Source: Fimbriimonadales bacterium | GTDB taxonomy: Bacteria > Armatimonadota > Fimbriimonadia > Fimbriimonadales > GBS-DC | Assembly: GCA_025061985.1 (NCBI GenBank) | Contig: JANXAW010000026.1 | Coordinates: 1-64,000 of the forward strand | Reading direction: 5' to 3' | DNA: 64,000 bases | Shown here: in pieces, positions 9,265 to 19,000 of the stretch | Layout: the number at the start of each line of letters is the position of its first letter | Position numbering within the stretch: position 1 is the stretch's first letter | Position numbers and translations under genes: made by a program | The notes under the pieces: model-generated | What the model was told of the DNA's origin: nothing | What the model saw: only the letters and a program-made list of their open reading frames with translations | The model's database searches: none

Positions 9265-11787
9265 CTACGCAGCGGCTTGTTCGCGCTCAGCCACAGGGAT
9301 ACGCAGCACAAACTCCGCACCTTGCTGAGTGTCGCCAAGCATCAGCATCCCCTTGTGCTTGTGCGCGATCTCCAGCGAAATCGCAAGCCCTAAACCCGTG
9401 CCTTTGTTGGGATCCTTGGTCGTGAAGAACGGGTCAAAGATTTGCGAGCGGATTTCTGGGGGCACACCAGGCCCGTTATCGCGTACCCGCAGCTCGGCAT
9501 ATGTCTGCCGACTGTCATGGTACACACCTGTTTCTATCACAATCTGCCCGTTTTCGCAGCCCTCCAAAGCGTCGCGCGCATTTGTCAGCAAGTTGATTAC
9601 AATCTGCTCTAACGAGTTCGCCTCCCCGAGCACAGGCGGCAAATCAGGCGCATAACGCTCCACGAGCGTAATTCCGCGATTGCGCAGCTGTTCGCGCAAC
9701 AAAATAAGAGCGTTTTGGGCAACCTCGTTCAAATTCACAGGCTCAAACACCTCGCGCGGCTTGCGTGCAAAGGTACGCAAGTGCTGAATAATGTGGCTCA
9801 TCCGTACGGTTTGGCGATGGATTATCTGAAGGTCTTCGCGTAGAGTTTCCAGCTGCTGCGCGTCTAAGGAAGAGCCGTTTCGCAGCATCTCCAAGTTCTG
9901 CTGGGCAATCGCACGGATGATTGCAAGTGGTTGGTTCAGTTCGTGTGCGACGCCCGACGCTAAAGTGCCCAGCGAGGCGAGTTTGCTGGATTGGATAAGC
10001 TGCGCTTCTGCTCGCTGCACAGCGTCCACCATGTGATTGAACGAGTCGGCAAGGTCATCTAAGTCGGGAACCCCGCGTTGGGGCAATACAACGCGCCGTG
10101 AAAGGTCGCCTGCCGCGATTTCGTGAGCTGTTCGAACTAAGACGCGCAGGGGGCGCACGAGCATCCGATGCAGAAATACGCCCCCCAACACGAGAAACCC
10201 CAGCACACATGCTAACGCGATACTAAACGCCGTACGCACCTGAGCATCTATGCTGCGGCGCATTTCGGCAGCGACCGTTCCTAACCGGCTTTGCGCACGC
10301 CGTAGCGCCCCATGCAATTGGGCTGATAGCCCCTGTTTGAGTTCCCGCTGAGTTTGCACAAAGGAGCTATCGATCATCTCTGCCAGTCCGCGTTGTTGGG
10401 CCTCGGTGAGGGCGTCCAGCAACGCCGTTGAGCGTTGGAGAGAGCGACGCTTAGCGTACTCGATGCGCTCCCAACTGCGCGCCTGTTGACGGGTGGTTTG
10501 TCCTCTAAAATCGCGCTGAGCAGCTTGATTTGCCCAACGCAAGGCAACGCGCGTTTGCGCCTCTTGCGCTGCAAACTGTTGCTCTAACGACTGCTGCAGT
10601 GCACTCACCAGCTGGAACGCTTCCTGGGCGGGCTGGGCGATTAGCAATACCGCTCTAAGGCGTGGCACGGGAGCGCTTGCCACCAACTGCTCGCCCTCAG
10701 GGGTGGGTAGTAGCACACTGCGCGCGTGGAATCCTTCTTGCCAAAGCGGCGCAAACTGGGTATCGGTTTGCCCGACCCGCCGTAGGTCGGGATGGGCGAG
10801 AATGAGCCCATCGCGTTGCACCAAAAACGCGACCCCTCGTTCGCCTACACGGAAGCCACGCACGACCGCATTAACCTCGTCCAGCCCCACAAGCGCAAAT
10901 ATCGCCCCCCGAAATCCCTTCCCCATCTGACGGATGGGGGTCATCATAGGGATGAGCGGCTGCAGCCGCCCCTCTATCAAGTACAGGCGCGCCTCCCCCC
11001 ACGCAGTTTCTTGGTGCGCTCGCACCTGCGCCCATAGCTTCTGCAAATCGTCTTGCATCGCCCTTGGGTCATCTAATGCATCACTCAGTTCCAACAGCGG
11101 ACTGCCCTCGGCATCTAAAACCGCAAGCACCTCATAGGCAGGTTCACGATCTTGCAAGGCTTGCAAAATCCATCGACTCTCCTGCAACTCGCCACTCTGC
11201 ACAGCGGGCTGCTGCGCAATCAGCGTAAGTTGCGCCACATAGTTGCGCAGCAAACTCTCAACCTGACGCGAGAGCTGCATAGAAAGAAGTCCTAGGTGCT
11301 GATGAATGGTCTGCTGAAGTGCTTCGCGTGTCGCGTTGGCAGTGTCGCGCTTGAGACGAAGGAGTGATTGCTTTTGCGTAATCTGCACATGCTGCTCTAC
11401 CTGATGCAGCGTGCGGTTCAGGTTCTCAAGGGTCCGCACCTCCATTTGCTTGAGCGCGCCGAGAACAACCCTTTGGGTCTCGCTCACTGCCTCTCGAAGC
11501 AGTCGCGTTTGCTCGGCTTGTATCTGTGCTCGCTGACGCTCCAGCTGCTCGGCGGTGCGCCGACGCATCTGCGCCTGCGAATCGTGCAGCACCCGCTCTA
11601 CCCCCGTTTCCATAGTGCGTCGGAACCGGTGCAACTCTGCTTGGATGTCGAGCTGCAAGTGCGCTGTTGATTGCTCTACTTGCTCCTCCAAATAGTCGTA
11701 CAGCAAGCTGCCCGCTAGCACCGCCGGCAGCAACGCTGTTAGTGCGTAAAACAGCAACAACCGCCCACGCAAGCCTACCTTTCTCAT
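9265..11787 (-). CDS. Sensor histidine kinase with Cache-like domain and long coiled coils
   Basis: An 840-residue inner-membrane kinase. Order: transmembrane helix (about 9-32); a long, charged, heptad-rich region (about 33-195); a sensor region resembling a double Cache domain (about 195-385); a second long helical region (about 385-520); a second transmembrane helix ([16 protein letters not shown]); HAMP; HisKA with the phosphorylated His in [13 protein letters not shown]; and an ATPase domain with [17 protein letters not shown] and GTGLGLAIS. The periplasmic helical regions are far longer than usual. Its start overlaps the stop of the solute-binding gene, so the two are likely co-translated. 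No receiver domain is attached; the lone receiver at 14658-15023 is a possible partner. Confidence 0.88.
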   Translation of the reverse strand: MRKVGLRGRLLLFYALTALLPAVLAGSLLYDYLEEQVEQSTAHLQLDIQAELHRFRRTMETGVERVLHDSQAQMRRRTAEQLERQRAQIQAEQTRLLREAVSETQRVVLGALKQMEVRTLENLNRTLHQVEQHVQITQKQSLLRLKRDTANATREALQQTIHQHLGLLSMQLSRQVESLLRNYVAQLTLIAQQPAVQSGELQESRWILQALQDREPAYEVLAVLDAEGSPLLELSDALDDPRAMQDDLQKLWAQVRAHQETAWGEARLYLIEGRLQPLIPMMTPIRQMGKGFRGAIFALVGLDEVNAVVRGFRVGERGVAFLVQRDGLILAHPDLRRVGQTDTQFAPLWQEGFHARSVLLPTPEGEQLVASAPVPRLRAVLLIAQPAQEAFQLVSALQQSLEQQFAAQEAQTRVALRWANQAAQRDFRGQTTRQQARSWERIEYAKRRSLQRSTALLDALTEAQQRGLAEMIDSSFVQTQRELKQGLSAQLHGALRRAQSRLGTVAAEMRRSIDAQVRTAFSIALACVLGFLVLGGVFLHRMLVRPLRVLVRTAHEIAAGDLSRRVVLPQRGVPDLDDLADSFNHMVDAVQRAEAQLIQSSKLASLGTLASGVAHELNQPLAIIRAIAQQNLEMLRNGSSLDAQQLETLREDLQIIHRQTVRMSHIIQHLRTFARKPREVFEPVNLNEVAQNALILLREQLRNRGITLVERYAPDLPPVLGEANSLEQIVINLLTNARDALEGCENGQIVIETGVYHDSRQTYAELRVRDNGPGVPPEIRSQIFDPFFTTKDPNKGTGLGLAISLEIAHKHKGMLMLGDTQQGAEFVLRIPVAEREQAAA

Positions 11788-12746
11788 TCGTACACCCGTG
11801 CGGCAAGATTCAAAAGCATTTCAGGGATCGTCACCCCCAGTGCACGCGCGGTTCGGAGGTTGTAGTAGCTCAGCAAACGACGAGGCGTAAGTAGAGGCAA
11901 ATCCTCTGGTTTTTCACCGTTTAGGATCCGTATCACCTGCTCGGCTGCTAAAGCGCCTTGCTCTGCCATATCAATGCCTAAGCCCAACAACGCCCCGCGT
12001 CGCACAAAGGTCTCTGCAAAGCTTAGCACGACCACCTTGTGCGCCGACGCCCACTCCACGATTTGCTGGAACGGCTCTGGTGAGGCGCAGACGGGGTCGG
12101 GAATCAGCCACAGAGCGTCCACCTTCCCATTGAGCCGCTGGAGCGCTGAACCTAGTTGCGCAGGGGTTTCAGCGTGCGCCTCCTCCAGCACCAAGCCTAG
12201 CTTAGCAGCGTCCTCACGCCCCTGCTGCACCAACTGCTGAAACACAGGCTCTCGGGGGTTGTACACCACGCCAACCCGCTTGACTGCAGGAACAGCATCA
12301 AGCAGTGCCCGCAACTGCCGCTGGGGGCGCACTGTGAGCGCAACGCCCGCAAATCGCCTCCCGCTGCGCTCAGCACTCTCTATCAACCCCAACCCCACAG
12401 GGTCTACCACCATCGTGAAGACTACAGGAACTTGCTCCAAAGGGGGCAGCTTCTCATAGTACGCTTTAAGCAGGTTTGCAGCATCTGTACCCACTGCCAC
12501 GATTACCTTCGGCTTACGCTCCAAAAGGCGGCGAGGCAACTCGGCATCGCTACGCTCTCCTCTAAGGGCGAAGATTTCCAAGTGTACAGTGACACCCTGC
12601 CGCTCTAACTCCTGGCGAAACCGCTGCACAGCGTCGGCATAAAACCCACCTTCGCGACTTTGAAGAATCGCGATGGACACGCCCTGCCCGTGCAGCAGCG
12701 CGTACGCGACACCCCACACCGCCACGGTCCCACCAAATCGCTTCAC
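11784..12746 (-). CDS. ABC_sub_bind-type periplasmic solute-binding protein
   Basis: A 320-residue protein with an N-terminal hydrophobic export signal (GTVAVWGVAYALLHGQ) followed by the two-lobed fold of the ABC_sub_bind family (PF04392): IAILQSREGGFY, a central VIVAVGTDAANLLKAYYEK block and VVFTMVVDPVGLGL. Members bind small, mostly unknown ligands. No ABC permease or ATPase gene is next to it; instead it lies between a TonB-dependent receptor and a histidine kinase, with a 4-base overlap with the kinase. I infer that it hands ligand to the kinase's sensor domain rather than to a transporter, but the ligand is unknown. Confidence 0.8.
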   Translation of the reverse strand: MKRFGGTVAVWGVAYALLHGQGVSIAILQSREGGFYADAVQRFRQELERQGVTVHLEIFALRGERSDAELPRRLLERKPKVIVAVGTDAANLLKAYYEKLPPLEQVPVVFTMVVDPVGLGLIESAERSGRRFAGVALTVRPQRQLRALLDAVPAVKRVGVVYNPREPVFQQLVQQGREDAAKLGLVLEEAHAETPAQLGSALQRLNGKVDALWLIPDPVCASPEPFQQIVEWASAHKVVVLSFAETFVRRGALLGLGIDMAEQGALAAEQVIRILNGEKPEDLPLLTPRRLLSYYNLRTARALGVTIPEMLLNLAARVYE

Positions 12747-12752
12747 AGCGGA

Positions 12753-14651
12753 TCACCAGTCGCGCTGATACGAGAACCATAGGCTACGTCTCCCCCCTGG
12801 CACCCCGCGCGCCATCTCGGTGCGCACGTTGAAAAGGTTATCGATTCGCAAGTTCCATTGACTTCGGTCATCTTGGGGGTAGATGAGGTTTAGGTAAGTA
12901 TTCCAAGCGTAAGCGTCGATAAAACCTTGCCCCACTGCGGGGTAGTTGAACACAAGTTGACCGCTCAAGCCGCGCTCTTTGTAGTAAGCGAGGCGGAAAA
13001 CGGCGCGATGGCGAGCAGGCTTGTAGTCCACCCGCACACCATGGCGGACATGCATATAGCCCACCTGCAACGTCCAGCAAGGGGAAAGCTTAAAAACAGC
13101 GTCCGCTGTGTAGCCCCACACGCGAAACTGGTGAAGGTTCTGATACCAGCGACGCGTGGGTTGGTTCATGTCGCGTGGGAAGACCGAAACAACATGCTTG
13201 AGGTCCGCGCTAAAGAACGCTACATCCAGCTGCCAGTGCGGCTGGAGCAGGCGATAACCGAATTCCCACGTAGTAGTGGTTTCAGGGCGCAATTGCGGAT
13301 TACCTTCAACGCTAATTGGCACAGGGTTACCGAGAAAGTTCCACCACACAATGTAGTTGCGCAGATAAAGCTCTGTAAAACTGGGAGCGCGGAAAGCGTA
13401 CCCTAAGGAAGCGCGGAAACGATGCCGCTCGTGGGCGATGTATGTAAAGCCGACACGCGGGCTGAACTGGTTGCCATAAATGGAGTGGGCATCAAAGCGC
13501 GCGCCCAAAATCGGACGCCATCGCCCTAATTGCCACTCTGCTTGTGCATAGAGGGCGAGGTTGTGTGCTGTATGGCTACCACCGAAATGGTTGCCACTGC
13601 TGGCACGCATGTACCGGTAATCCACGCCTGCTAACAGTTGCGCTGTAGGTAAACGCCACTGGTAGTAGGTTTCAGTCGCAAGCATACTTTGCTGCCACGC
13701 CATACGCGTCAGTGGCGCATTCGGAACGAACGGCGGCACAGACTGCACCTTGTGAAACACGATATCCCCTACAAGCCCATACAAGCGACTGGTTTGACTG
13801 AACTTGCCGAATTCGCGACTGTACTCTACTTGGAAGTAATGAGTGCGCCAATGGCTGCGGTCTTGCGGAGTGGCATAGGTGTTGTAGCGCATCCCAACCT
13901 GTCCGCGCTCAAGGTCAGAGTAAAGGTAGTTAACACGCCACTGCCCGCGTTCAGGCGTGCCTTGTGTGAAGGCAAGACGCACCGTGCGCACAGTCGAATC
14001 GTTATTCCGTATGCGGTCGCTGCCAGGGTCGCGCCAGAAGGAAGTCTGGACGCTAACGCGGGTAGGCGCGCCTTGAGGCGTTATCCAGCGTAGCGAGGCG
14101 TTGTACCCTCCTCGCCCCGTATAGCCGCTCCACAACGAGGAACGCTGAGTATCACTTTGCTGTGTAATAATGTTCACCACCCCTGCGAAAGCGTTCGGTC
14201 CATACATCGCTGAGCCAGGCCCAAAGGCGACCTCCACTCGCTCTACATCGTGCGTGCTAAGGCTCATCGCAGGGAAATTCCCCAAAATCGGGTCGTTTAG
14301 CGGCTGCCCGTCTAACAAAAAGAGCATCCGCTCATTGAACTCGGAGGCACTGTATGCCCCACGCATGCTCAAAAACCGGTGCTGCGACGACTCTTGCCCC
14401 TCAAATTCCGCCACCATCCGCTCCAGCAACTCTTGGATCGTTTGAGCGCCACTTAGCTCTATTTCGCGACGGCTCAGCACACGCACGGTGGTAAACGATT
14501 CGGCCACGGTGCGTTCGGTGCGCGTCGCAGTCTTCACTACTTCCTGAGGGTCTGCGAACAACCATTCTGCGGTCTCAGACGTATACTGCGCAGCACCGAG
14601 CGCCGTGCAGCCAAGCATGCCCACTACAGCCAAGCTCCAACGAGTACGCAT
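12753..14651 (-). CDS. TonB-dependent outer-membrane receptor
   Basis: A 632-residue outer-membrane beta-barrel for uptake of a ligand energised by TonB. It has a signal peptide (MRTRWSLAVVGMLGCTALGA), a short region with a TonB-box-like EVVKTATR, a plug domain with FLLDGQPLND and GPGSAMYGPNAFAGVVNIIT, and a barrel ending in aromatic Trp (FSYQRDW), the usual signal for barrel assembly. It follows the receiver gene by 6 bases with a GAGGTGA ribosome site and precedes the solute-binding gene by 6 bases. Its presence shows that the cell has an outer membrane. The ligand is not evident; no siderophore or cobalamin genes are adjacent. Confidence 0.92.
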   Translation of the reverse strand: MRTRWSLAVVGMLGCTALGAAQYTSETAEWLFADPQEVVKTATRTERTVAESFTTVRVLSRREIELSGAQTIQELLERMVAEFEGQESSQHRFLSMRGAYSASEFNERMLFLLDGQPLNDPILGNFPAMSLSTHDVERVEVAFGPGSAMYGPNAFAGVVNIITQQSDTQRSSLWSGYTGRGGYNASLRWITPQGAPTRVSVQTSFWRDPGSDRIRNNDSTVRTVRLAFTQGTPERGQWRVNYLYSDLERGQVGMRYNTYATPQDRSHWRTHYFQVEYSREFGKFSQTSRLYGLVGDIVFHKVQSVPPFVPNAPLTRMAWQQSMLATETYYQWRLPTAQLLAGVDYRYMRASSGNHFGGSHTAHNLALYAQAEWQLGRWRPILGARFDAHSIYGNQFSPRVGFTYIAHERHRFRASLGYAFRAPSFTELYLRNYIVWWNFLGNPVPISVEGNPQLRPETTTTWEFGYRLLQPHWQLDVAFFSADLKHVVSVFPRDMNQPTRRWYQNLHQFRVWGYTADAVFKLSPCWTLQVGYMHVRHGVRVDYKPARHRAVFRLAYYKERGLSGQLVFNYPAVGQGFIDAYAWNTYLNLIYPQDDRSQWNLRIDNLFNVRTEMARGVPGGRRSLWFSYQRDW

Positions 14652-14657
14652 GTGACA

Positions 14658-15023
14658 TCACCTCATTATCAACAACCGCTGTGCCTCCTGGAGCACGCGG
14701 CGGACCTCGCAAAGGTCGAATGGCTTCACAAGCGTTGCGAGCGCCTCCGTGCCGACATCGCTCTCCAAAAACACATCGGGGTAGCTGTCCATTACTACCA
14801 CAGGAGTGCGGTTGCCTTGCTGGCGGAGACGACGCACAAAGTCCACCCCGCTCATGTAGGGCATGTGGATATCAGTGAGGATCAGGTCATAGGTGTGAAC
14901 AGTGAGGCGTTGGAGAGCTTCGCGCCCGTTAGATGCCACATCTACCTGACAGCCGAAGTCCTCCAGCGCCTGTTGCAGTAAGTGTTGCACCATTTCCTCG
15001 TCGTCCACCACCAGCACACGCAT
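14658..15023 (-). CDS. Stand-alone response-regulator receiver domain
   Basis: A 121-residue CheY-like protein with only a receiver domain: acidic pocket VVDDEE, phosphorylated Asp in LILTDIHMPYMSGVDF and the conserved Lys in LVKPFD. The usual Ser/Thr near the end of strand 4 reads VVVMDS. Without an output domain it must act by protein contact or as a phosphorelay step. It lies between the broken hybrid kinase and the TonB receptor in a minus-strand run, so either kinase in the cluster may use it. Confidence 0.88.
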   Translation of the reverse strand: MRVLVVDDEEMVQHLLQQALEDFGCQVDVASNGREALQRLTVHTYDLILTDIHMPYMSGVDFVRRLRQQGNRTPVVVMDSYPDVFLESDVGTEALATLVKPFDLCEVRRVLQEAQRLLIMR

Positions 15024-15065
15024 CCTAACTAAGGATTTTCGGCAACCGCTAGCGAAAATGCAGGG

Positions 15066-16805
15066 TTATGCTGCCTTCCGAAGCGAGGCACGCTGCTTCC
15101 ATTCTGCAGGCTTTCTTGCAAGCAGGGACGGCTCTATAGGTTTGGTCAAGTAATCGTCCATCCCGCTTTGCAGGCACTGCTCCCGGTCGCCCTGTAAGGC
15201 GTTGGCAGTTAGGGCAATAGTTGGAGTTCGAGGCAAGCCGTAGCGCCGCTCGTGCATGCGGATGCGACGGGTTGCCTCATAGCCATCCATTTCGGGCATC
15301 TGGCAGTCCATTAGCACCACCTCATAAGAGCCAGCTTGGAACCGCTCCACAGCTTCGCGTCCGTTGGAAGCCACCTGCACCAGCACCTTCCACTGCTCCA
15401 ACATCCTGCGAATCACTTTCTGGTTTACGGGGTTGTCTTCGGCAACTAATACGCGCAGCCCTTGGATGGATTGAAGAACCTCCTCTACCGCGACTTCCGT
15501 TGCAGTTGCCGATGCCTCTGCCTTGGGGAATGCTACAACGAACCAGAAGGTGGAACCGACACCTTCCGCGCTTTGCACGCCCACTTGTCCGCCCATCAGC
15601 TCCACCAGCCTACGCACAATTGCAAGCCCTAGCCCCGTGCCGCCGTATTTGCGCGTCGTAGAGCCATCCGCCTGGCGAAACGGCTCGAAAATCACCGCTT
15701 GACGATCGAGGGGGATACCGATGCCAGTGTCTTGCACTTCAAAGCGCAGCGTAAGCTGCGATTCGGTTTCGTTTACCACCTGCACTCGCACAGCAATCTC
15801 GCCCTGATGCGTAAACTTGACTGCGTTGCTAAGCAAATTGAGCAAGATTTGGCGCAACCGTGTGGGGTCGCCCAACACATGCAAAGGCACTTCGCGAGGC
15901 AACTCGTGGCGGAGGGTCAATCCCTTTGCTTGAACTTGGGGCGCAACCATCGCGCAACTTTCCGATACTAACTGAGCGATGTCAACAGGGACTTGCTCCA
16001 ACTCCACTTGGTCTGCCTCGATTTTGGCGAAGTGCAGGATATCGTCGAGGATTTCCAGCAGGTGCTTGGCGCTTACTTCGGCAGTGGTAAGGAGTTCGCG
16101 TTGTTCTGCCGTAAGTGGGGTCTCCTTCAGCAAGCTCAGCATCCCTAGCACGCCGTTCATGGGCGTGCGGATTTCGTGGCTCATGTTGGCTAAGAACTCT
16201 GTGCGCGCCTGCGCCAAGCGCTCGGCAGCTTGCTTAGCCTCAACCAGCGCCTGCCGCGAACGCTCGTTTAACAACGCCATCGCCAGTAGCTCGCCCAACT
16301 GCGTCAAGAACTCAACCTGCCACTCAGGGAGTGAGGGCTGATAGCGAGCGTGGGCACTTCCTAACAGGGCTATCCCCATCACCTGCCCCATCCACTGAAG
16401 GGGGATTACGTAAGCGTTGAGCGGAGAGCGACGATGGAGTTGCACCATCTGCACCGCAGGAACAAGCCACTCTGCGCTGGTAAGCTCTAACCAGCCCTTC
16501 TGGAAGTAGGGTGCGTCCGCGCCTACGGCATGGAGCAACTGCAGCGCCTCACCCTCGCGTGCCCAAAGCGCCAGTGTGGATGCCTCACCGATCACGCCGT
16601 GCTGGATCAATGCCAAGCGCACAGCATCCAGTCGCTCTTCAAGAGGTGGTTCTGTCTGCAAAGCGAGGGCAACCTGGGTGAGCAAGCGTTGCAGCTCTGC
16701 CCGGCGAGCTTCTGCTTGCTCGCGCAACACCTGCTCCGTAATGTCGTGCTGAATCGCACAATATCCCACCAGCTTTCCCGTCGAGTCTAAAATCGGCGCA
16801 ATCAC
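15066..16805 (-). CDS. Hybrid histidine kinase, C-terminal part of a disrupted gene
   Basis: The 579-residue frame begins with the end of a PAS domain ([20 protein letters not shown], then DITEQ), then a GAF-like region (about 35-180), HisKA with [19 protein letters not shown], an ATPase domain ([20 protein letters not shown]) and a C-terminal receiver with [17 protein letters not shown]. All catalytic motifs look intact. The normal N-terminus is in the separate frame at 16886-17338. Between them are a 1-base deletion near 16910 and an in-frame TGA at 16815-16817 where related PAS domains have Trp. The GTG at 16805 is only the first possible start after the stop, so this may be an untranslated remnant or a soluble kinase piece. 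Confidence 0.75.
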   Translation of the reverse strand: MIAPILDSTGKLVGYCAIQHDITEQVLREQAEARRAELQRLLTQVALALQTEPPLEERLDAVRLALIQHGVIGEASTLALWAREGEALQLLHAVGADAPYFQKGWLELTSAEWLVPAVQMVQLHRRSPLNAYVIPLQWMGQVMGIALLGSAHARYQPSLPEWQVEFLTQLGELLAMALLNERSRQALVEAKQAAERLAQARTEFLANMSHEIRTPMNGVLGMLSLLKETPLTAEQRELLTTAEVSAKHLLEILDDILHFAKIEADQVELEQVPVDIAQLVSESCAMVAPQVQAKGLTLRHELPREVPLHVLGDPTRLRQILLNLLSNAVKFTHQGEIAVRVQVVNETESQLTLRFEVQDTGIGIPLDRQAVIFEPFRQADGSTTRKYGGTGLGLAIVRRLVELMGGQVGVQSAEGVGSTFWFVVAFPKAEASATATEVAVEEVLQSIQGLRVLVAEDNPVNQKVIRRMLEQWKVLVQVASNGREAVERFQAGSYEVVLMDCQMPEMDGYEATRRIRMHERRYGLPRTPTIALTANALQGDREQCLQSGMDDYLTKPIEPSLLARKPAEWKQRASLRKAA

Positions 16806-16885
16806 GCTCTCCGCTCAGTAGTGGGTCTGAGGGCTGAACTCTACCCCGTTTTCTGGGGTCTTGATGGCAACCCCCTTCTTACGGT

Positions 16886-17338
16886 TCAAAAAGCGCCCCC
16901 TGAATTGCTCCCGCGTTGCAAACTCGCAAAGAGCTGCTCGTAAAACGACTCAGGCATCATCCCGCTCTTGAGAATGTTTGGACGCTGCCCAACAGCCTCT
17001 TCGGGAGTATAGCCCGTAAGCTGCGTGAAAGCAGGGTTGACGTACTGGATGCGCGCCTCGGCATCAGTCAGGATAACCGCCACGGGCACTGCCTCAATAG
17101 CACGCTGCAGTCGAGTAAGCTGCTCCTGCTGAAGTTTGGCTATCTCATGGGCATGGCAATTGACGCGGCTTAGCTGCCCGCCAACGATTGCCACGATACC
17201 TAACGCTATAAGCAATGCTGCACAGTACATGGCAGGGGTAAGAGATAGCCCCATTCCCCACCGCAGCGCAATCAGCTGCAACAGAAACACCACCACGAAA
17301 GGCCTTGCTAGCGCACACAGCGTTCTGAGCTTGGGCAT
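16886..17338 (-). pseudogene. Hybrid histidine kinase, N-terminal fragment (two membrane helices plus half a PAS domain)
   Basis: This 150-residue frame starts MPKLRTLCALARPF, has two transmembrane segments (VVVFLLQLIALRWGMGLSL and YCAALLIALGIVAIVGG) and a PAS domain that runs through FTQLTGYTPEEAVGQRPNIL and then ends abruptly in GGAF plus stop. The continuation in another frame reads EQFRGRFLNRKKG..., which completes a PAS fold and joins the downstream kinase. It is the 5' part of one broken gene. The frame stays open upstream to 17698, but that stretch is antisense to the pilin gene, so the ATG at 17338 was chosen. Confidence 0.75.
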
Positions 17339-17483
17339 GCGCACTATTCCGCAAGCGGTTATTCCATACCCGTGCGCTAACTCACAACGCCCGCTAACCC
17401 CAAAAATCTGGAATCTTTCAGGGTCTGGACTTTGCAGGGAGTGTGGAACCTTGTAGCAGGTACAGCCTGCGCGGGGAACGGCC

Positions 17484-17843
17484 ATGCGAAGCCCAGGTAC
17501 GCGAGGTTTCACGCTAGTAGAGATTATGGTGGTTGTGCTGATCATCGGCATTTTAGTGTCGTTAGCGGTGCCGAGTTGGATGCGTGCTCGCGAGCGCGCC
17601 CAAACACGAATCTGCGTGGCTAACCTGCGCCAAATCCAGCAAGCGAAAGAGATGTATGCCCTCGCTACGCGCGCCCGCTCAGGCACAAGCGTTTCCATGA
17701 GCGACTTGGTGCCTACATACCTTGAAGCAGAGCCGTTCTGCCCCGCGGGCGGCGGAGCACCCTACGAAGTAGGAGCGATTGGTGAACCGCCGATCTGCCC
17801 CACGGGCTTGCCAAACCACCGACTCGATTGGGAGGGCGAGTAA
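17484..17843 (+). CDS. Type IV pilin-like / pseudopilin protein
   Basis: A 119-residue prepilin. A short basic leader (MRSPGTRG) is followed by the processing motif G|FTLVEIMVVVLIIGILVSLA with Glu at position 5, then a helical spine and a small globular C-terminal domain with two Cys that could form a disulfide. Such proteins are cleaved and N-methylated by prepilin peptidase and inserted into a type IV pilus or type II secretion pseudopilus. It is the first of four closely spaced genes for pilin-like proteins, 3 bases before the next. No assembly ATPase, platform or peptidase genes are in the window. Confidence 0.85.
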   Translation: MRSPGTRGFTLVEIMVVVLIIGILVSLAVPSWMRARERAQTRICVANLRQIQQAKEMYALATRARSGTSVSMSDLVPTYLEAEPFCPAGGGAPYEVGAIGEPPICPTGLPNHRLDWEGE

Positions 17844-17846
17844 GGC

Positions 17847-18329
17847 ATGCGGCGGGAGATTGGCTCTGCGTTAGCGGAAGTGCTGGTCGCGGTGTTTATC
17901 GTAGTGCTACTAGTGCTCAGTATCGCCGCCATCTCACCGCTGACCACGCGTCTGCAGCGCCAAGCCGAACAGCGCACCTTCGCTACAAACCTGGCTCAGA
18001 CCGTCTTAGAGCGTATACGCACCCTCGATTTCCTGCAGATCACAGCACAAGGCTTAGTCGCTGCGGGGCTCGGCGAAACTATCGAGCTAAATGACACCAA
18101 CCTGTTTCGAGTACGCTTCACAAACCTGCGCCTTAGCAATGGCGAAACACTAAGCATCGCGGCGCACCTACGCAACGGTTTCTGCACAGTCGAGGTGCAT
18201 AACCTTACTACAGCCAACAACATTTCTATCGGGCTGAAAACCGTGATTGTTACAGTGCACTGGCAAGAGCCAGTGACTGATCGCTGGCAACAAGTGCGTC
18301 TTGCCACAAGCGTTGCCAGCCTCAACTAA
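17847..18329 (+). CDS. Minor prepilin, PilV/GspI-like
   Basis: A 160-residue protein with a short leader and the prepilin-type motif G|SALAEVLVAVFIVVLLVLS, keeping Glu at position 5. The remaining part is a small, mostly beta domain without recognisable motifs. Placement right after a pilin and before a PilW-like and a PilX-like gene matches minor pilin operons, in which these proteins prime pilus assembly. Specific function cannot be assigned. Confidence 0.7.
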   Translation: MRREIGSALAEVLVAVFIVVLLVLSIAAISPLTTRLQRQAEQRTFATNLAQTVLERIRTLDFLQITAQGLVAAGLGETIELNDTNLFRVRFTNLRLSNGETLSIAAHLRNGFCTVEVHNLTTANNISIGLKTVIVTVHWQEPVTDRWQQVRLATSVASLN

Positions 18330-18391
18330 GCTAAAGCGCTTGTTAGCGTTTTGTGCGCGTCTTGCACCACAGATTGGTAGGGGAGGTTGCG

Positions 18392-18979
18392 ATGACTGGG
18401 GGTAGGAGGTGCCGCCACTGTGGCACAACGCTTTTGGAAGTGCTGATGGCAACCGCGATTGCAGGGGTGGCAATCGCGTTGCTGGTGAGCACGCAAGTGC
18501 TGGTGCTGCGCAACTACGAACGCACTGCCCGTCATAACACCGCTAACCGCGCTGTTTACAACGCTTTGCGAGAAATCCGCGAAGTAGCTTGGCAAGCTAT
18601 CCACGTTCAAGAGCTTCTCCAGCAGCCCAACACAGCGCGCATTACCTCGTCTGCCATCACCCTTCTAATGCCAGCACGTGACCCGAACGGTCAAATCCGC
18701 ATTCCACCCCAGCCCAACCTACAGAACCCCGTTCGGCTCGTTGCAAACTTTGGGAATGGGCAGCTGGTGATGGCGCACAACGGCTGGTCGCGCGTTCTTC
18801 TGACGAACTTGGTGAATACCACACCCGATGGCGCTCCCTACGCACCCTTCACTGTTCAGCAGGTGGCGCCAGGGATAATCGCGCTCCATGTGCGCCTAAG
18901 CGTACGCATCCCCCATGCCTCGGGCACGCAACACATTGCCTATGAGGAAACAATTCTCCTACGCAATGCCCAGCGATAA
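18392..18979 (+). CDS. Minor prepilin, PilW/GspJ-like
   Basis: A 195-residue protein with the leader MTGGRRCRHCG followed by TTLLEVLMATAIAGVAIALL, a class III signal with Glu5. The frame is open to 18353, but GGGGAGG placed 5 bases before the ATG at 18392 decides the start. The rest is a globular domain with no known motif. The leader contains a CxxC pair, which is odd for a prepilin leader. Third gene of the pilin operon. Confidence 0.7.
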   Translation: MTGGRRCRHCGTTLLEVLMATAIAGVAIALLVSTQVLVLRNYERTARHNTANRAVYNALREIREVAWQAIHVQELLQQPNTARITSSAITLLMPARDPNGQIRIPPQPNLQNPVRLVANFGNGQLVMAHNGWSRVLLTNLVNTTPDGAPYAPFTVQQVAPGIIALHVRLSVRIPHASGTQHIAYEETILLRNAQR

Positions 18980-19000
18980 CTTTTGGGGAGGTGAGCACAG

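Noticed and set aside
17339-17698. N-terminal extension of the hybrid-kinase fragment to 17698
   Set aside because: The extra 120 codons are antisense to the pilin gene and unlike any kinase; ATG 17338 precedes the first membrane helix.
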